Of a stretch of 64,000 nt of DNA, positions 1-9,642 are shown in pieces (position 1 is the first letter of the stretch; each line of letters begins with the position of its first letter). Below the pieces are notes generated by a model that saw only the letters and a list, made by a program, of their open reading frames with translations, had not been told where the DNA came from and did no database searches. A program made the position numbers and the translations under genes. This stretch comes from Paraglaciecola chathamensis S18K6 (GTDB lineage Bacteria > Pseudomonadota > Gammaproteobacteria > Enterobacterales > Alteromonadaceae), in NCBI GenBank assembly GCA_000314955.1, contig BAEM01000050.1, positions 1 to 64,000 on the forward strand. Reading direction: 5' to 3'.

Positions 1-1
1 T

Positions 2-454
2 GCGACCAATAAAGGCGAGCTGCTCTCGCCAACGTTAGACATGACAGCGATTCAAGACGAGACGGCAGAACCAAAATGGCAGTTGTTGTATGTTTTACCT
101 TCGCAGTGTTCTGTTGAGTGTGAAAACGCTTTATATAGCGTAGAGCAAGTGTGGACCGCGTTAGGCAAAGAACATGACAGAGTGCGTGCTACCGTGATCA
201 GTACACCTGAAAGTGACGCCACTGTTATTCAGCGTTTGAATGAGAAAAACACCGTTAAGTTGTTAAAAACTAACGTAGAAAGTGTTGATAATGTGTTTCA
301 AGGTGAGCCAGTAAATGCTATTTTCATTGCTGATACCTTGAATAATGTAATCTTACGTTATCCACTTCAAGTTGAGCAGCAGCAAGCTATTTTGCATAGT
401 CGAGACATTTTATCCGATTTGCGGAAACTGCTGAAATTATCGCGCATAGGCTAG
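2..454 (+). CDS. SCO-like (CxxxC) protein of the cox operon, 5' partial
   Basis: The reading frame is open to the left edge, so the gene is cut by the window. An ATG at 41 exists, but the in-frame upstream residues ATNKGELLSPTLD look like the conserved stretch that follows the N-terminal membrane anchor in the small protein encoded just before ctaA in many gammaproteobacterial cox operons. I therefore read it as a partial gene rather than one starting at 41. A CSVEC motif (CxxxC, residues 23-27 counted from the ATG at 41) resembles the copper site of SCO proteins, and a thioredoxin-like fold is likely. It lies 10 bp before ctaA on the same strand. A role in cytochrome c oxidase assembly is inferred from this position; no precise function is known to me. 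Confidence 0.75.
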   Translation, partial: ATNKGELLSPTLDMTAIQDETAEPKWQLLYVLPSQCSVECENALYSVEQVWTALGKEHDRVRATVISTPESDATVIQRLNEKNTVKLLKTNVESVDNVFQGEPVNAIFIADTLNNVILRYPLQVEQQQAILHSRDILSDLRKLLKLSRIG

Positions 455-464
455 AGGAACGTTG

Positions 465-1442
465 ATGAGGAAAATGGCGCTGGCAGGCATTATTCTTGCC
501 ATTATCGTGATTGTGCTAGGTGCATATACACGATTGACGGATGCGGGACTAGGATGTCCAGATTGGCCGGGTTGCTATGGGCATTATAAGGTGCCCGCTG
601 GGCTAGAACACATTAATGCCGCTGAATTGGCGTTTCCTGAACGCCCGTTAGAGCCTCAAAAAGCATGGAATGAAATGATCCATCGCTACTTCGCTAGCGC
701 ACTGGGTTTACTCATACTGGTCATTTTTGTCATGAGCCTAGTAAAGCGCGCTTACCATCGACCGATTAAATTACCCTTCTTCTTGCTGTGCTTAGTGATA
801 TTTCAAGGTATGTTGGGTATGTGGACCGTGACCTTAAACTTATTACCTATCGTGGTAATGGGCCATTTGTTAGGTGGTTTTGCTGTCTTGTCGTGCTTAT
901 TTTTACTTTATTTACGTTTATTGCCCTATCGCATACCGGGGGGCGATCAGCAAATGCGCCGGCTTGGTAAATTTGCACTCATTGGCATCGCTATACTCAT
1001 TGGGCAAATCGCCTTAGGTGGCTGGACGTCAGCAAATTACGCGGCGCTTGCCTGTACCGAAATGCCCATTTGTGAAAGCAACTGGTACCAACGTTTAGAC
1101 TTTATCGGCGCGTTCAGTTTGCCTGATGCAGATAACTACGAGTACGGTGTGCATAATTATGCCCAGCGTATGACAATGCATATTGTGCACCGAGCAGGAG
1201 CTCTGGTGACCTTTATTTACTTGTGCTGGTTGGCAACACGTATTTATGCCGTTGCAAGCTCAAGATTGCTGAAGAATATCGCCAGCATCATGATCATTGT
1301 GCTAGGTGCTCAAGTTATCTTAGGTGTTAGTAATGTCGTGTTCAGCCTGCCGGTTGCTGTGGCGGTAATGCACAATGCGGTTGCTGCCACGCTGTTACAA
1401 ATTTTGGTGTTACTTAGCTACACCCTTTACCGAAAAACATAG
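465..1442 (+). CDS. ctaA: Heme A synthase CtaA (COX15 family)
   Basis: This integral membrane enzyme oxidises the C8 methyl of heme O to the formyl of heme A for aa3-type cytochrome c oxidase. The 325-residue protein has about eight hydrophobic segments. An N-terminal GLGCPDWPGCYG segment carries the family cysteine pair, and conserved histidines occur in MIHRYFA, MGHLLGG, IVHRAGA and MHNAVAA. The start is placed at the ATG at 465, which is preceded by AGAGGAAC; a TTG one codon upstream (462) is possible but less likely. It is followed 9 bp later by ctaB, so the two consecutive heme-modification steps are encoded together. Family membership is clear from sequence; activity is inferred from the family. 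Confidence 0.95.
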   Translation: MRKMALAGIILAIIVIVLGAYTRLTDAGLGCPDWPGCYGHYKVPAGLEHINAAELAFPERPLEPQKAWNEMIHRYFASALGLLILVIFVMSLVKRAYHRPIKLPFFLLCLVIFQGMLGMWTVTLNLLPIVVMGHLLGGFAVLSCLFLLYLRLLPYRIPGGDQQMRRLGKFALIGIAILIGQIALGGWTSANYAALACTEMPICESNWYQRLDFIGAFSLPDADNYEYGVHNYAQRMTMHIVHRAGALVTFIYLCWLATRIYAVASSRLLKNIASIMIIVLGAQVILGVSNVVFSLPVAVAVMHNAVAATLLQILVLLSYTLYRKT

Positions 1443-1451
1443 GAGAGACCA

Positions 1452-2375
1452 ATGAGTAAATCAGTTGGTACTGCATCTCATAACATTATGGCTAAATCTA
1501 AATCGGCTTTGCATTGGCGTGACTACTACGAAATGACGAAACCAAAGGTGGTCATGTTGCTGTTGTTAACGGCTTTGGTCGGGATGTGTTTAGCAAGTGA
1601 AACCTGGATAAGCTGGAAAATACTGCTCGCTGGTTTAACCGGTATTGGTTTTTTATCGTCTGCGGCGGCGGTTATCAACCATGTGGTAGACCGTAAAATC
1701 GACGCCCAGATGGCACGAACCTCTAATCGTCCTTTGCCTAAAGGTAAAGTTTCGCCCAAGCGCGCGCTGGTTTTTGCAGGCTTACTCACGGTAGTGGGTT
1801 ACGTTATTTTAGAATTGTGGGTCAATCGCTTAACTGCACTATTAACCTTGGCCAGCTTGGTGGGCTACGCCTTTGTTTATACTATGTATTTAAAGCGCGC
1901 TACGCCGCAAAACATCGTCATTGGTGGCTTAGCGGGTGCTGCTCCTCCATTATTAGGCTGGTCAGCCGTCACCAATGATATACATGCCCATGCTTTGCTG
2001 CTGGTGCTTATTATCTTTATTTGGACTCCTCCGCACTTTTGGGCACTGGCCATCCACAGAGAGAAAGACTATGCGCGGGCGCAAATTCCTATGTTGCCTT
2101 GCACTCACGGAATAGAATTTACCAAAACCTCGATTTTGTTATACACGGTATTATTGGCCTTGATTTGCGTATTGCCTTATTTGATTGGCATGACAGGCGC
2201 GATTTATTTGATTGGCTCTAGCGCATTGAACGCAGGCTTCTTGTATTATGCATGGAAATTAAAATTCGCCAGTGACGAACATACTGCGATGAAAACCTTT
2301 AAGTTTTCCATTATTCATTTGATGGTGTTGTTTGTTGTGTTACTGGTTGATCACTATATGAGATTCACTTTTTGA
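1452..2375 (+). CDS. ctaB: Protoheme IX farnesyltransferase (heme O synthase) CtaB/CyoE
   Basis: This UbiA-superfamily membrane prenyltransferase adds farnesyl to protoheme to make heme O, the substrate of CtaA encoded just upstream. The 307 residues include the first aspartate-rich motif [20 protein letters not shown], the conserved segment [20 protein letters not shown], and [13 protein letters not shown], with about eight or nine transmembrane segments. The start ATG follows a GGAGAG ribosome site. The stop codon overlaps the TTG start of the SCO1 gene (TTGA), which suggests translational coupling across the assembly operon. Confidence 0.96.
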   Translation: MSKSVGTASHNIMAKSKSALHWRDYYEMTKPKVVMLLLLTALVGMCLASETWISWKILLAGLTGIGFLSSAAAVINHVVDRKIDAQMARTSNRPLPKGKVSPKRALVFAGLLTVVGYVILELWVNRLTALLTLASLVGYAFVYTMYLKRATPQNIVIGGLAGAAPPLLGWSAVTNDIHAHALLLVLIIFIWTPPHFWALAIHREKDYARAQIPMLPCTHGIEFTKTSILLYTVLLALICVLPYLIGMTGAIYLIGSSALNAGFLYYAWKLKFASDEHTAMKTFKFSIIHLMVLFVVLLVDHYMRFTF

Positions 2376-3010
2376 GCAGATTAAGTTTAGCGTTAATCGC
2401 TTTAGCGGCACTGATTGTTGGCATTGTTATCGCGGTCAATATTGCACCGCCGAAAAGCGATGAAACGCAGTATATCAACCTTTATCCTCAAGCGAGAGCG
2501 CTGCCCGCGTTTTCTTTGACGGATAGCAATGGCCAGTCACTGACCAATGAAAGTCTGCAGAGTCAATGGACACTCGTTTTTGTAGGTTACACGTTTTGTC
2601 CCGATATTTGCCCGACCTCCTTATCAGACCTGAGCAGTATTTATCCTGAGTTACAGGCTATTGAGGGGCAGTATCCGGTCAAGGTGGCGTTTATTTCAGT
2701 TGACCCTGCGCGAGACACCACTGAACGGTTAGCCGAATACATTAACTTTTTCGAACCAGACTTTATTGCTGCAACGGGTGAGCATGCTGATTTGTTTCCT
2801 TTCGTGCGGGCCATGGGCATGATGTATTCCACTTCGCAAAACACTGACGATGAAAATTACTTAGTCGATCACAGTTCATCAGTGGTGTTGGTTAACCCTC
2901 AAGGTCATGTAGTTGGGCGCTTTAAGCCTGAATTTGCCGCGGGCAAAGTGGCAGTCAGTGACAGCAAGCGTATTTTGCACGATATGAAGATAATCGCGGG
3001 TGCTGAATAA
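2372..3010 (+). CDS. SCO1/SenC copper chaperone for cytochrome c oxidase
   Basis: This membrane-anchored, thioredoxin-fold protein delivers copper to the CuA site of cytochrome c oxidase subunit II. The 212 residues start with a single transmembrane anchor (about residues 4-24). They carry the copper ligands Cys76 and Cys80 in CPDICPTS and His167 in LVDHSSSVV, the canonical SCO1 trio. The start is a TTG that overlaps the ctaB stop by four bases, with no independent ribosome site, so it probably depends on ctaB translation. It closes the oxidase-assembly operon. Confidence 0.93.
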   Translation: MSRLSLALIALAALIVGIVIAVNIAPPKSDETQYINLYPQARALPAFSLTDSNGQSLTNESLQSQWTLVFVGYTFCPDICPTSLSDLSSIYPELQAIEGQYPVKVAFISVDPARDTTERLAEYINFFEPDFIAATGEHADLFPFVRAMGMMYSTSQNTDDENYLVDHSSSVVLVNPQGHVVGRFKPEFAAGKVAVSDSKRILHDMKIIAGAE

Positions 3011-3012
3011 GC

Positions 3013-3630
3013 GTGTACCGCTTACGACAAGCAACGGCTGATGATGCGCAAGATGCCGTTGCGCTGATCCTTTCGTCAGCGCCTGAAGCGTTGCCACGTT
3101 TATTTAGTCAGCATACAGCGCAATTACAATACAGTGCTCAAACCTTTCTAGAACAAGCATTTTTACAGCAACAAGGTCAGTTTGGCTTTGCTAACCACTG
3201 GGTTATCGAAATGAAAGGGAGTTTGGCCGCCATAGGTTGTGTTTGGCAGCGAGAAATGGGCGCAGAATATGTGCAAGCAACCCTCAAAAGTATGACCGAA
3301 TACTATCAAGGTCCTGACGTTTTAGACGTGCTACAAAGATGCCAGTCATTGCAACATGTGTTTGCGCGCCCTGCCGCTGAAGAAGCGTGTATTGGGCATA
3401 TTGGGGTGGCCGCGCCATTTCAGCGCCAAGGTTTATGCAGTGAGCTTTTAGGTCATTTAGCGGCAACAGCCTTAGATTTAGGTAAACAGTACCTAACCTT
3501 AGACGTTAAACAAGATAACGTAAGCGCTATCAGTTGTTATCAAAAGTTTGGCTTTAGCGCACAGCGCACCACTGTAGATAACAGCCCGATGAAATTAGGC
3601 GCTTACTTGCATATGCGAAAAAAGCTCTAA
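3013..3630 (+). CDS. GNAT family N-acetyltransferase
   Basis: The 205-residue protein has the GNAT fold signature. The acetyl-CoA binding motif A is IGHIGVAAPFQRQGLCSELL (about residues 117-136), and the C-terminal motif B is LDVKQDNVSAISCYQKFGF. The substrate cannot be told from sequence. It begins with GTG two bases after the SCO1 stop, so it is probably transcribed with the oxidase-assembly genes, although a functional link is not evident. Its stop overlaps the stop of the convergent deacetylase gene. Confidence 0.85.
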   Translation: MYRLRQATADDAQDAVALILSSAPEALPRLFSQHTAQLQYSAQTFLEQAFLQQQGQFGFANHWVIEMKGSLAAIGCVWQREMGAEYVQATLKSMTEYYQGPDVLDVLQRCQSLQHVFARPAAEEACIGHIGVAAPFQRQGLCSELLGHLAATALDLGKQYLTLDVKQDNVSAISCYQKFGFSAQRTTVDNSPMKLGAYLHMRKKL

Positions 3631-4676
3631 TCAGGCCAGTCACCATTTTCTGTTGGAATAAACCAGGGTTTAGAATACCAATAGTAACGTGATGGTTCGC
3701 GTTTGCTTGGAGCGGTACAATTTATTCTTGAGCGTCCAACAGGCAGATTTTGTTTGAAATCCACCCTAATCAATTCATCGTTAATCGTTATTTTTTGCCT
3801 ATCGCCCTGAAAATAGCAGGCTATCTGATTATTATTGATGTCGTCACTTTGCACACTGAACTCAAACGTAAAAGGACTACTTTGAACCAAAGGCGTGCTT
3901 GGGGACGGGTTTTGCACGGGCATGGCAAGGCTGGCCATTTTCACTTTTAGGCGGTCTAAATTCGCATAAATACCCGCCGAAGGAAATCGAGGAAGAGCCG
4001 AGAAGTCGCTAAAGCTGGCTATAGCGCCTGAGTACTGGGCAAAACCTACATAGCCTAGTTCGGTAAGACGGGCTTGGAGCTCGGGAGAATACTCGCCATA
4101 TGGATAAGCGAAGAACTTATCTTTTACGCCCAAATTGTCTTCAAGTAACTGTTCAGCTGCCTGAATATCGCTAATTCGCCGAGTTAACCAAGCATCATCA
4201 CTTTCATTAGGCTGGCGGCTAAGTAAGTGCTCGTGGCGCAAGTTATGGTTTGCGAAGCTAGCACCTTGTTCCGCCATGGCTCGCATGTCATCCCAGCTTA
4301 AATGATAATTCACTTTATCAACTAAATCTGGGTTGATAAAAACGGTGTAGGGCAGTTTGTACTTGCTTAGAACTGGGTGACCGTTTTGATAAATATTTTT
4401 GAAACCATCATCAAACGTTATCGCGATGACCTTGTTGGGCAGTGGCTGTTTGTCTTTAAGAGCAGTGACTATGTCCTTAAGCGGCAACACAGTGTAGTTG
4501 TCGGCCAAATACGCCATGTGTTGTTCAAATGTATCCGGTGAAACACTGGTAGAGGCAGGCGTACTTTCGCTTACGTGGTGATAAAGCAAGATAACCGCGT
4601 TGTCGCGGGCTAGAACCTTGCTGCTCGAAATACACAAACCAAGACAAATCAATACATAAAAAATGATACGATCCAT
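3627..4676 (-). CDS. Secreted polysaccharide deacetylase (NodB homology)
   Basis: The 349-residue protein carries a carbohydrate esterase family 4 type NodB domain. The metal and catalytic aspartate motif is AITFDDGF, the metal histidines are in HNLRHEHL, and FAYPYGEYSPE is a further conserved motif. An N-terminal signal peptide (MDRIIFYVLICLGLCISS) marks export, and a C-terminal beta-rich extension of about 100 residues follows the catalytic domain. The start at 4676 is chosen because AAAGGGAAA lies just upstream; a longer frame extends to 4748 without a ribosome site. The substrate (acetylated glycan or peptidoglycan) is unknown. It is convergent with the GNAT gene, overlapping by four bases. 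Confidence 0.87.
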   Translation of the reverse strand: MDRIIFYVLICLGLCISSSKVLARDNAVILLYHHVSESTPASTSVSPDTFEQHMAYLADNYTVLPLKDIVTALKDKQPLPNKVIAITFDDGFKNIYQNGHPVLSKYKLPYTVFINPDLVDKVNYHLSWDDMRAMAEQGASFANHNLRHEHLLSRQPNESDDAWLTRRISDIQAAEQLLEDNLGVKDKFFAYPYGEYSPELQARLTELGYVGFAQYSGAIASFSDFSALPRFPSAGIYANLDRLKVKMASLAMPVQNPSPSTPLVQSSPFTFEFSVQSDDINNNQIACYFQGDRQKITINDELIRVDFKQNLPVGRSRINCTAPSKREPSRYYWYSKPWFIPTENGDWPD

Positions 4677-4778
4677 AACGTTTCCCTTTGTGACGCATTT
4701 AATCGCGCTATTGTAGCACTGAATGCTAAGGGCTAAATGGGCGAGCACTCGCTTTCACTCATTATTCTTTTTATTTAA

Positions 4779-6122
4779 GTGAGAATATCCTTGGCTTTAG
4801 CACAGCAACGCTTTTGGCATTTTGCTTCACATCGACAGCTCATTCTATTAGCACTGCCGATGATCCTAAGTAATATCACCACGCCACTGATTGGTATGGT
4901 GGATACCGCCGTATTAGGCCACATGGGCAGCAGCCATTATTTGGCGGGTGCTGCGATAGCATCACTGATTTTGACCCAAACCTATTGGTTGTGTGGCTTT
5001 ATTCGCATGTCGAGCACAGGCTTAAGTGCCCAAGCAAAAGGCGAACAGAGCAACGAAAGTAAGAGTCGTGTCTTTTGGCAAAGCTGCAGTGTTGCCCTAG
5101 TGATCGGTATTGCGATTTGGGCTGCGCAAACACCGTTACTCGCCTTAGGTATTCATTTCGCCCAGCCGGAAGCACAGCTACTCAACGTGATTCAACAATA
5201 TTTCAGTGTGCGCATTCTTGGCGCGCCCGCTGCCTTGGTGAATCTGGCAATTATTGGCTGGCTTATCGGTCAACAAAAAACCAAGCAAGTCTTATATATT
5301 CAGGTGTTTGCAAATTTACTTAACGCAGGGTTAAGTATATTGCTGGTATTTGTGTTTGATGCTGGCGTAAAAGGCGTCGCGATGGCTAGTGTTGCCGCCG
5401 AATACAGTATTTTATTGCTAGGCGTATGGGTAGCTGTGCGGGGCATGGGGCTGCAAATGCCACGTTGGGATCTTTGGCGCTGGTCATCATTGGCGCAGCT
5501 AATGAGCCTAAACGGATACAGCTTTGTGCGAAATTTAGCCCTGCAGTTGTGTTTGGCGTTTGTTATTTTTCAAGGCGCTAGATTTGGGCCTTTAACCGCT
5601 GCCAGCAATGCGATCATTATGCAGTTTTTCGCTTTGATAGCGCTTGGGTTAGATGGTATTGCGTATGCTGTTGAGGCGCTGACGGGTGAGGCGAAAGGTA
5701 AAAATGACGCCAATGAAATCAATCGGGTTGTGTTGCGTGGACTGTTTTGGTCTTCGGTGGTGGCCGGGGGCTATAGCGTAAGCTTTGCTTTATTTGGTCA
5801 GCAGATCATTGCCATATTAACTGATTTGCCTGAATTGCGCGTATTCGTTGCTCAGTACTTAATCATCATCTGGTTATTGCCGATCGTGAGCCATTGGTGT
5901 TTTTTACTTGATGGGGTGTTTGTGGGGCTAACGCGCGCTAAAGCCATGCAAAACAGCATGTTGCTGAGTGCTTTATGTTTCTTTTTTCCAAGCTGGTGGC
6001 TGTTGCAGGCGTACGAGAATCGTGCATTGTGGGTTGCCTTGTTATTGCTCATGCTAGGGCGAGGTCTTAGTCTTGGGGGGTATTTTGCTTATCTTTATCG
6101 CGGTGGGCGTTTGATAGGGTAA
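4779..6122 (+). CDS. MATE family efflux transporter (DinF-like)
   Basis: This 447-residue protein has about twelve transmembrane segments and MATE features near the N-terminus: LALPMILSNITTPLIGMVDTAVLG and the loop HMGSSHYLAGAAIA. Length and sequence fit the DinF/DNA-damage-inducible subgroup of Na+- or H+-driven drug exporters in the inner membrane. The start is uncertain: GTG at 4779 gives the full frame, TTG at 4791 is an alternative, and neither has a good ribosome site. Its 3' end overlaps the convergent small membrane protein gene by 56 bases. Confidence 0.88.
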   Translation: MRISLALAQQRFWHFASHRQLILLALPMILSNITTPLIGMVDTAVLGHMGSSHYLAGAAIASLILTQTYWLCGFIRMSSTGLSAQAKGEQSNESKSRVFWQSCSVALVIGIAIWAAQTPLLALGIHFAQPEAQLLNVIQQYFSVRILGAPAALVNLAIIGWLIGQQKTKQVLYIQVFANLLNAGLSILLVFVFDAGVKGVAMASVAAEYSILLLGVWVAVRGMGLQMPRWDLWRWSSLAQLMSLNGYSFVRNLALQLCLAFVIFQGARFGPLTAASNAIIMQFFALIALGLDGIAYAVEALTGEAKGKNDANEINRVVLRGLFWSSVVAGGYSVSFALFGQQIIAILTDLPELRVFVAQYLIIIWLLPIVSHWCFLLDGVFVGLTRAKAMQNSMLLSALCFFFPSWWLLQAYENRALWVALLLLMLGRGLSLGGYFAYLYRGGRLIG

Positions 6123-6345
6123 ACGCGTTTTGCATGCGGTAGGCTAAAATGCCCAAATACCCGAAAAGTGCCAATATACAACCAATACAAAGGGCTATTA
6201 AACCAGGAATTTGTAACCACACCCAGTAAGTACTTCCAGTAAAAATAAGGGCTGCGCCGATAACAAAAAAGCCGAGACCGTATTTAAAACGACCCCAGCT
6301 TTTATGTGGATCAGCAGCTAATTTGCTCAGCTGCTTTCTAAGCAT
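6067..6345 (-). CDS. Small two-helix membrane protein downstream of nfuA
   Basis: The 92-residue protein has two hydrophobic helices (about residues 24-44 and 47-69) and a charged polar tail ending DKDKQNTPQD. I do not recognise a named family. It is believable as a gene because it is co-oriented with nfuA, starts only 12 bp after the nfuA stop, and has a plausible membrane-protein composition. Its last third lies antisense to the end of the MATE gene, which lowers confidence. The function is unknown. Confidence 0.6.
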   Translation of the reverse strand: MLRKQLSKLAADPHKSWGRFKYGLGFFVIGAALIFTGSTYWVWLQIPGLIALCIGCILALFGYLGILAYRMQNAFTLSNAHRDKDKQNTPQD

Positions 6346-6357
6346 ACTAGTGCCTAA

Positions 6358-6936
6358 TTAGTAGTAAGAGTGCTCACCGGCTTCATGCTCGGTAGCATCT
6401 TTTACTGCGGTTAATTCACCAGAAAATTGCGCTAGCATTTGCTTTTCAATGCCGTCTTTAAGGGTCACATCAACCATAGAGCAGCCATTACAGCCACCGC
6501 CAAATTGCAATATCGCCTCGCCTTTGTCGGTGATCTCCATCAACATGACTTTGCCGCCATGGCTGGCAAGTTGCGGATTGATTTCTGACTCGATCATATA
6601 GTTAATACGCTCTTCTAGTGGCGCATCATCATCAACTTTACGTGCTTTGGCATTAGGCGCTTTCAAGGTTAATTGAGAGCCCATTTGGTCAGTCACAAAG
6701 TCGATTTCTGCTTCGCTTAAAAAAGGCGCACTTTCTGCGTCAACAACGGCGTCAAAGCCATTGAACTCTAAAGTGGTGTCGGTTGGCTCCACTGCATCTG
6801 GCGGGCAGTAAGAAACCCCACATTCTGCGCTAGGTGTGCCAGGGTTAACCACAAAAACCCGAATATTGGTGTCAGGCTCTTGTTTTTCAAGCAATTTACA
6901 AAAATGTGCTTGGGCTGTATCTGAAATTGAAATCAT
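6358..6936 (-). CDS. nfuA: Fe/S biogenesis protein NfuA
   Basis: NfuA is a scaffold/carrier that binds a 4Fe-4S cluster at a dimer interface and hands it to client proteins. The 192 residues comprise an N-terminal degenerate A-type carrier domain (about 1-100) and a C-terminal Nfu domain. The cluster cysteines Cys149 and Cys152 lie in [13 protein letters not shown], at the same positions I recall for the E. coli protein. An AGGACC ribosome site precedes the ATG. In E. coli nfuA neighbours gntX and bioH; both lie just downstream here, beyond a peptidase gene. Confidence 0.96.
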
Positions 6937-7083
6937 AAAAAAGGTCCTGTTGTAGAAACATATTCGGATTGTATCAAAATTACTTGACTAAAACACTCAA
7001 GTAATAAGGTTTACTTATGTCAATTTTAGCTAAAACATGCGAACCTTTTACCTTTAATTTGATGTAACAAAAGGTGTAGGTGT

Positions 7084-9642
7084 ATGAAGTGCGGTTGGTT
7101 TTGGGGAGCTGTGTGTTTTGTTTTATGGTCTTTTTCGGCTCAAGCGCTCACAGACACTGATTATTTACCTGCCAATACGCAGTACAACGCAGACATTCCT
7201 CGGCCTTCACACGTACTAGGCGCCCCTGTCGGTGAGTGGCATGTTCGTCATGATCAATTGGTGGAATATATGCGTATTCTGGCCGATAAATCTGACAGGG
7301 TGTCATTGCGAGAAACTGGTCGAAGCCACGAAAATCGCCCCTTGCTGTTACTTACGTTTAGCGCTGCAAAAAATCTGCAAAATATAGAAAATATCCGCCA
7401 GACCCATCTTTCGTCGTTTGGGCAAAAAAGTCAGTCGGCTGACCCTTTGATTCTATGGATGGGCTACAGCGTGCATGGTGACGAGTCTTCAGGGGCTAAC
7501 GCCGCATTGCTTGTGGCTTACTACTTGGCGGCAGCTCAAGGAGAGGCTGTTGAGCAGTTACTTGAGAACAACGTAGTATTGATGGAGCCTAGTATTAACC
7601 CAGATGGGTTATCACGATTTGCCCAGTGGGCTAATGGCAATCGCGGTCAGCAGTTAGTAGCCGACCCTAACCACAGAGAACACCAACAACCTTGGCCAAG
7701 CGGGCGAACCAACCATTATATGTTCGACTTAAACCGTGATTGGCTTTTGCTGACGCACCCAGAATCTCAAGCTCGCATCGCTGAGTTTCATCGCTGGCGC
7801 CCACACGTACTCACCGATTTTCATGAAATGGGCACCAACAGTAGTTATTTCTTTCAGCCGGGGATCGCTTCACGCAATAACCCCTGGACACCCACGCGCA
7901 ATATAGAGTTGACCGCTGAATTAGCTAAGTTTCATGCCGCTGCGCTTGATGAATCAAAGCAGCTGTATTTTACTCAAGAAGCCTATGATGACTTTTACTA
8001 TGGTAAAGGCTCTACTTACCCAGATGCCCAGGGCAGTATCGGCATTTTATTTGAACAGGCTAGCAGTCGCGGGCATAAGCAAGAATCTATTCATGGCGTA
8101 CTCAGCTTCGCTGATACCATTCAAAATCAAGTCACCACATCGCTTTCCACCTTCAGGGGGGCGCAGGCAAATAAAGCAGCATTGCTTGCCTACCCAGCAG
8201 AGTTTACTAAGCAAACTAATGAGTTGAGGAAAGACGATAAAATCGTTGGTTATTTGCTGAGTGAGTCTAAAGATGCCACGCGGTTTTCTGATCTCAAATC
8301 GATATTGCAGCAACACCAAATCCAATTTAACTACCTTGAAAAAGAAGTGAGTATTGACGAGCTGACCTATCAGCCACTAAATAGTATTTTTGTGCCACTG
8401 AATCAGCCTCAATATCGATTAATTAAGTCTCTGTTTTCTGAGCGAAAAAGTTTCAACGACAATAGTTTTTATGATGTATCTAGTTGGAACCTGCCACTGG
8501 CGTTCAACATTCAATACTCACCCGTAGAACGAAAGTTATGGCGTAAAGTCCCTGTCGCTAATGAGCAAAACAGCCAATTGCAAAAACACACCACGCTGGC
8601 AGACGAAAATGCCTATGCATATGGTTTTTCGTGGGCTGACTCCAAGGCACCGGCCTTGCTTAATCAGCTTTTGAGCGCAGGCGTACAGGTTAAAATTGCC
8701 GGCTCAGATTTTGCCGCTACAACAGATCAGGGAAACATCAGTTTTAGCGCTGGCTCAGTATTGATACCCATGGCGTTAGAGCAGCCGGATAACTTATTGT
8801 CATTGCTTAACAAAAGCGCGGCACAAACAAACATTAAAGTGTGGCCTATTTTGTCTGGTTTAACCGCCCAAGGTATTGATATCGGCAGTCGCGAAATGCA
8901 TCTGGTTAAAGCACCTCAGGTGTTATTGGTAGGTGGGCAAGGTACATCGCAATATGAGGCGGGCGAAGCATGGCATTATCTAGATACGGTAGTCGGTATG
9001 CCGGTAACCATCACTGATTTACCTCGTTTATCTCAACTTGATCTAAGTCGTTATACACACATTGTATGGGTAAGTGGTGATTATAGTGATGTGCCTGAAA
9101 AGACCGTAAGAACCTTAGAAAAATGGCTGTCTGCGGGTGGCGTGATGATAGGACAGCGCACAGCCGCGAAATGGTTTGCAGATAAAGACTGGCTGAAAGC
9201 GTCGTTTCTCAGTCAGGATGAAATAAAACGGGCATTCTCAGTTACCGGCCTTGCTTATGCAGATAAAGACCAACTCGCTGCAAAGCAGCGTATCGCCGGT
9301 GCGATATTTGATACCCAATTAGATACCAGCCACCCTCTTACCTTTGGATTACCGCGGGAACATTTGCCTTCATTCAAAAACAGCACTGTGGTGATGCGGG
9401 TACCCAAAACTCCGTTCGTCACTGTGGGGCGCTATTCATCTACATCGCTCATGTCGGGCTATGCCGCAGACGAGTTGCAGGAGCTAATTAACAATAGCGC
9501 TTCAATTGTTGCTCACAGTGTTGGAAAGGGTAAGGTTATCGCGTTTGTTGATGATCCAAACTTTCGTGGGTATTGGCGCGGCACAAGACGCCTGCTAAGT
9601 AACGCGATATTCCTGTCAGGTTTAATTAATGCTCAAGGGTAA
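7084..9642 (+). CDS. Secreted M14-family zinc carboxypeptidase with C-terminal amidotransferase-like domain
   Basis: The 852-residue exported protein has a signal peptide ending near AQA (residue 22). Its M14 peptidase domain shows zinc ligands His131 and Glu134 (VHGDES) and His247 (LTDFHEMG), with the likely catalytic Glu324 in GILFEQAS. The C-terminal part from about residue 610 (QVLLVGGQG, HIVWVSGDYSD, VGKGKVIAFVDDPNFRGYW) resembles the glutamine amidotransferase-like domain found in large M14 proteins of marine bacteria. It probably trims peptides in the periplasm or outside; the substrate is unknown. It sits between nfuA and the comF/bioH pair, which are neighbours in E. coli. AAGGTGT precedes the ATG. 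Confidence 0.88.
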   Translation: MKCGWFWGAVCFVLWSFSAQALTDTDYLPANTQYNADIPRPSHVLGAPVGEWHVRHDQLVEYMRILADKSDRVSLRETGRSHENRPLLLLTFSAAKNLQNIENIRQTHLSSFGQKSQSADPLILWMGYSVHGDESSGANAALLVAYYLAAAQGEAVEQLLENNVVLMEPSINPDGLSRFAQWANGNRGQQLVADPNHREHQQPWPSGRTNHYMFDLNRDWLLLTHPESQARIAEFHRWRPHVLTDFHEMGTNSSYFFQPGIASRNNPWTPTRNIELTAELAKFHAAALDESKQLYFTQEAYDDFYYGKGSTYPDAQGSIGILFEQASSRGHKQESIHGVLSFADTIQNQVTTSLSTFRGAQANKAALLAYPAEFTKQTNELRKDDKIVGYLLSESKDATRFSDLKSILQQHQIQFNYLEKEVSIDELTYQPLNSIFVPLNQPQYRLIKSLFSERKSFNDNSFYDVSSWNLPLAFNIQYSPVERKLWRKVPVANEQNSQLQKHTTLADENAYAYGFSWADSKAPALLNQLLSAGVQVKIAGSDFAATTDQGNISFSAGSVLIPMALEQPDNLLSLLNKSAAQTNIKVWPILSGLTAQGIDIGSREMHLVKAPQVLLVGGQGTSQYEAGEAWHYLDTVVGMPVTITDLPRLSQLDLSRYTHIVWVSGDYSDVPEKTVRTLEKWLSAGGVMIGQRTAAKWFADKDWLKASFLSQDEIKRAFSVTGLAYADKDQLAAKQRIAGAIFDTQLDTSHPLTFGLPREHLPSFKNSTVVMRVPKTPFVTVGRYSSTSLMSGYAADELQELINNSASIVAHSVGKGKVIAFVDDPNFRGYWRGTRRLLSNAIFLSGLINAQG

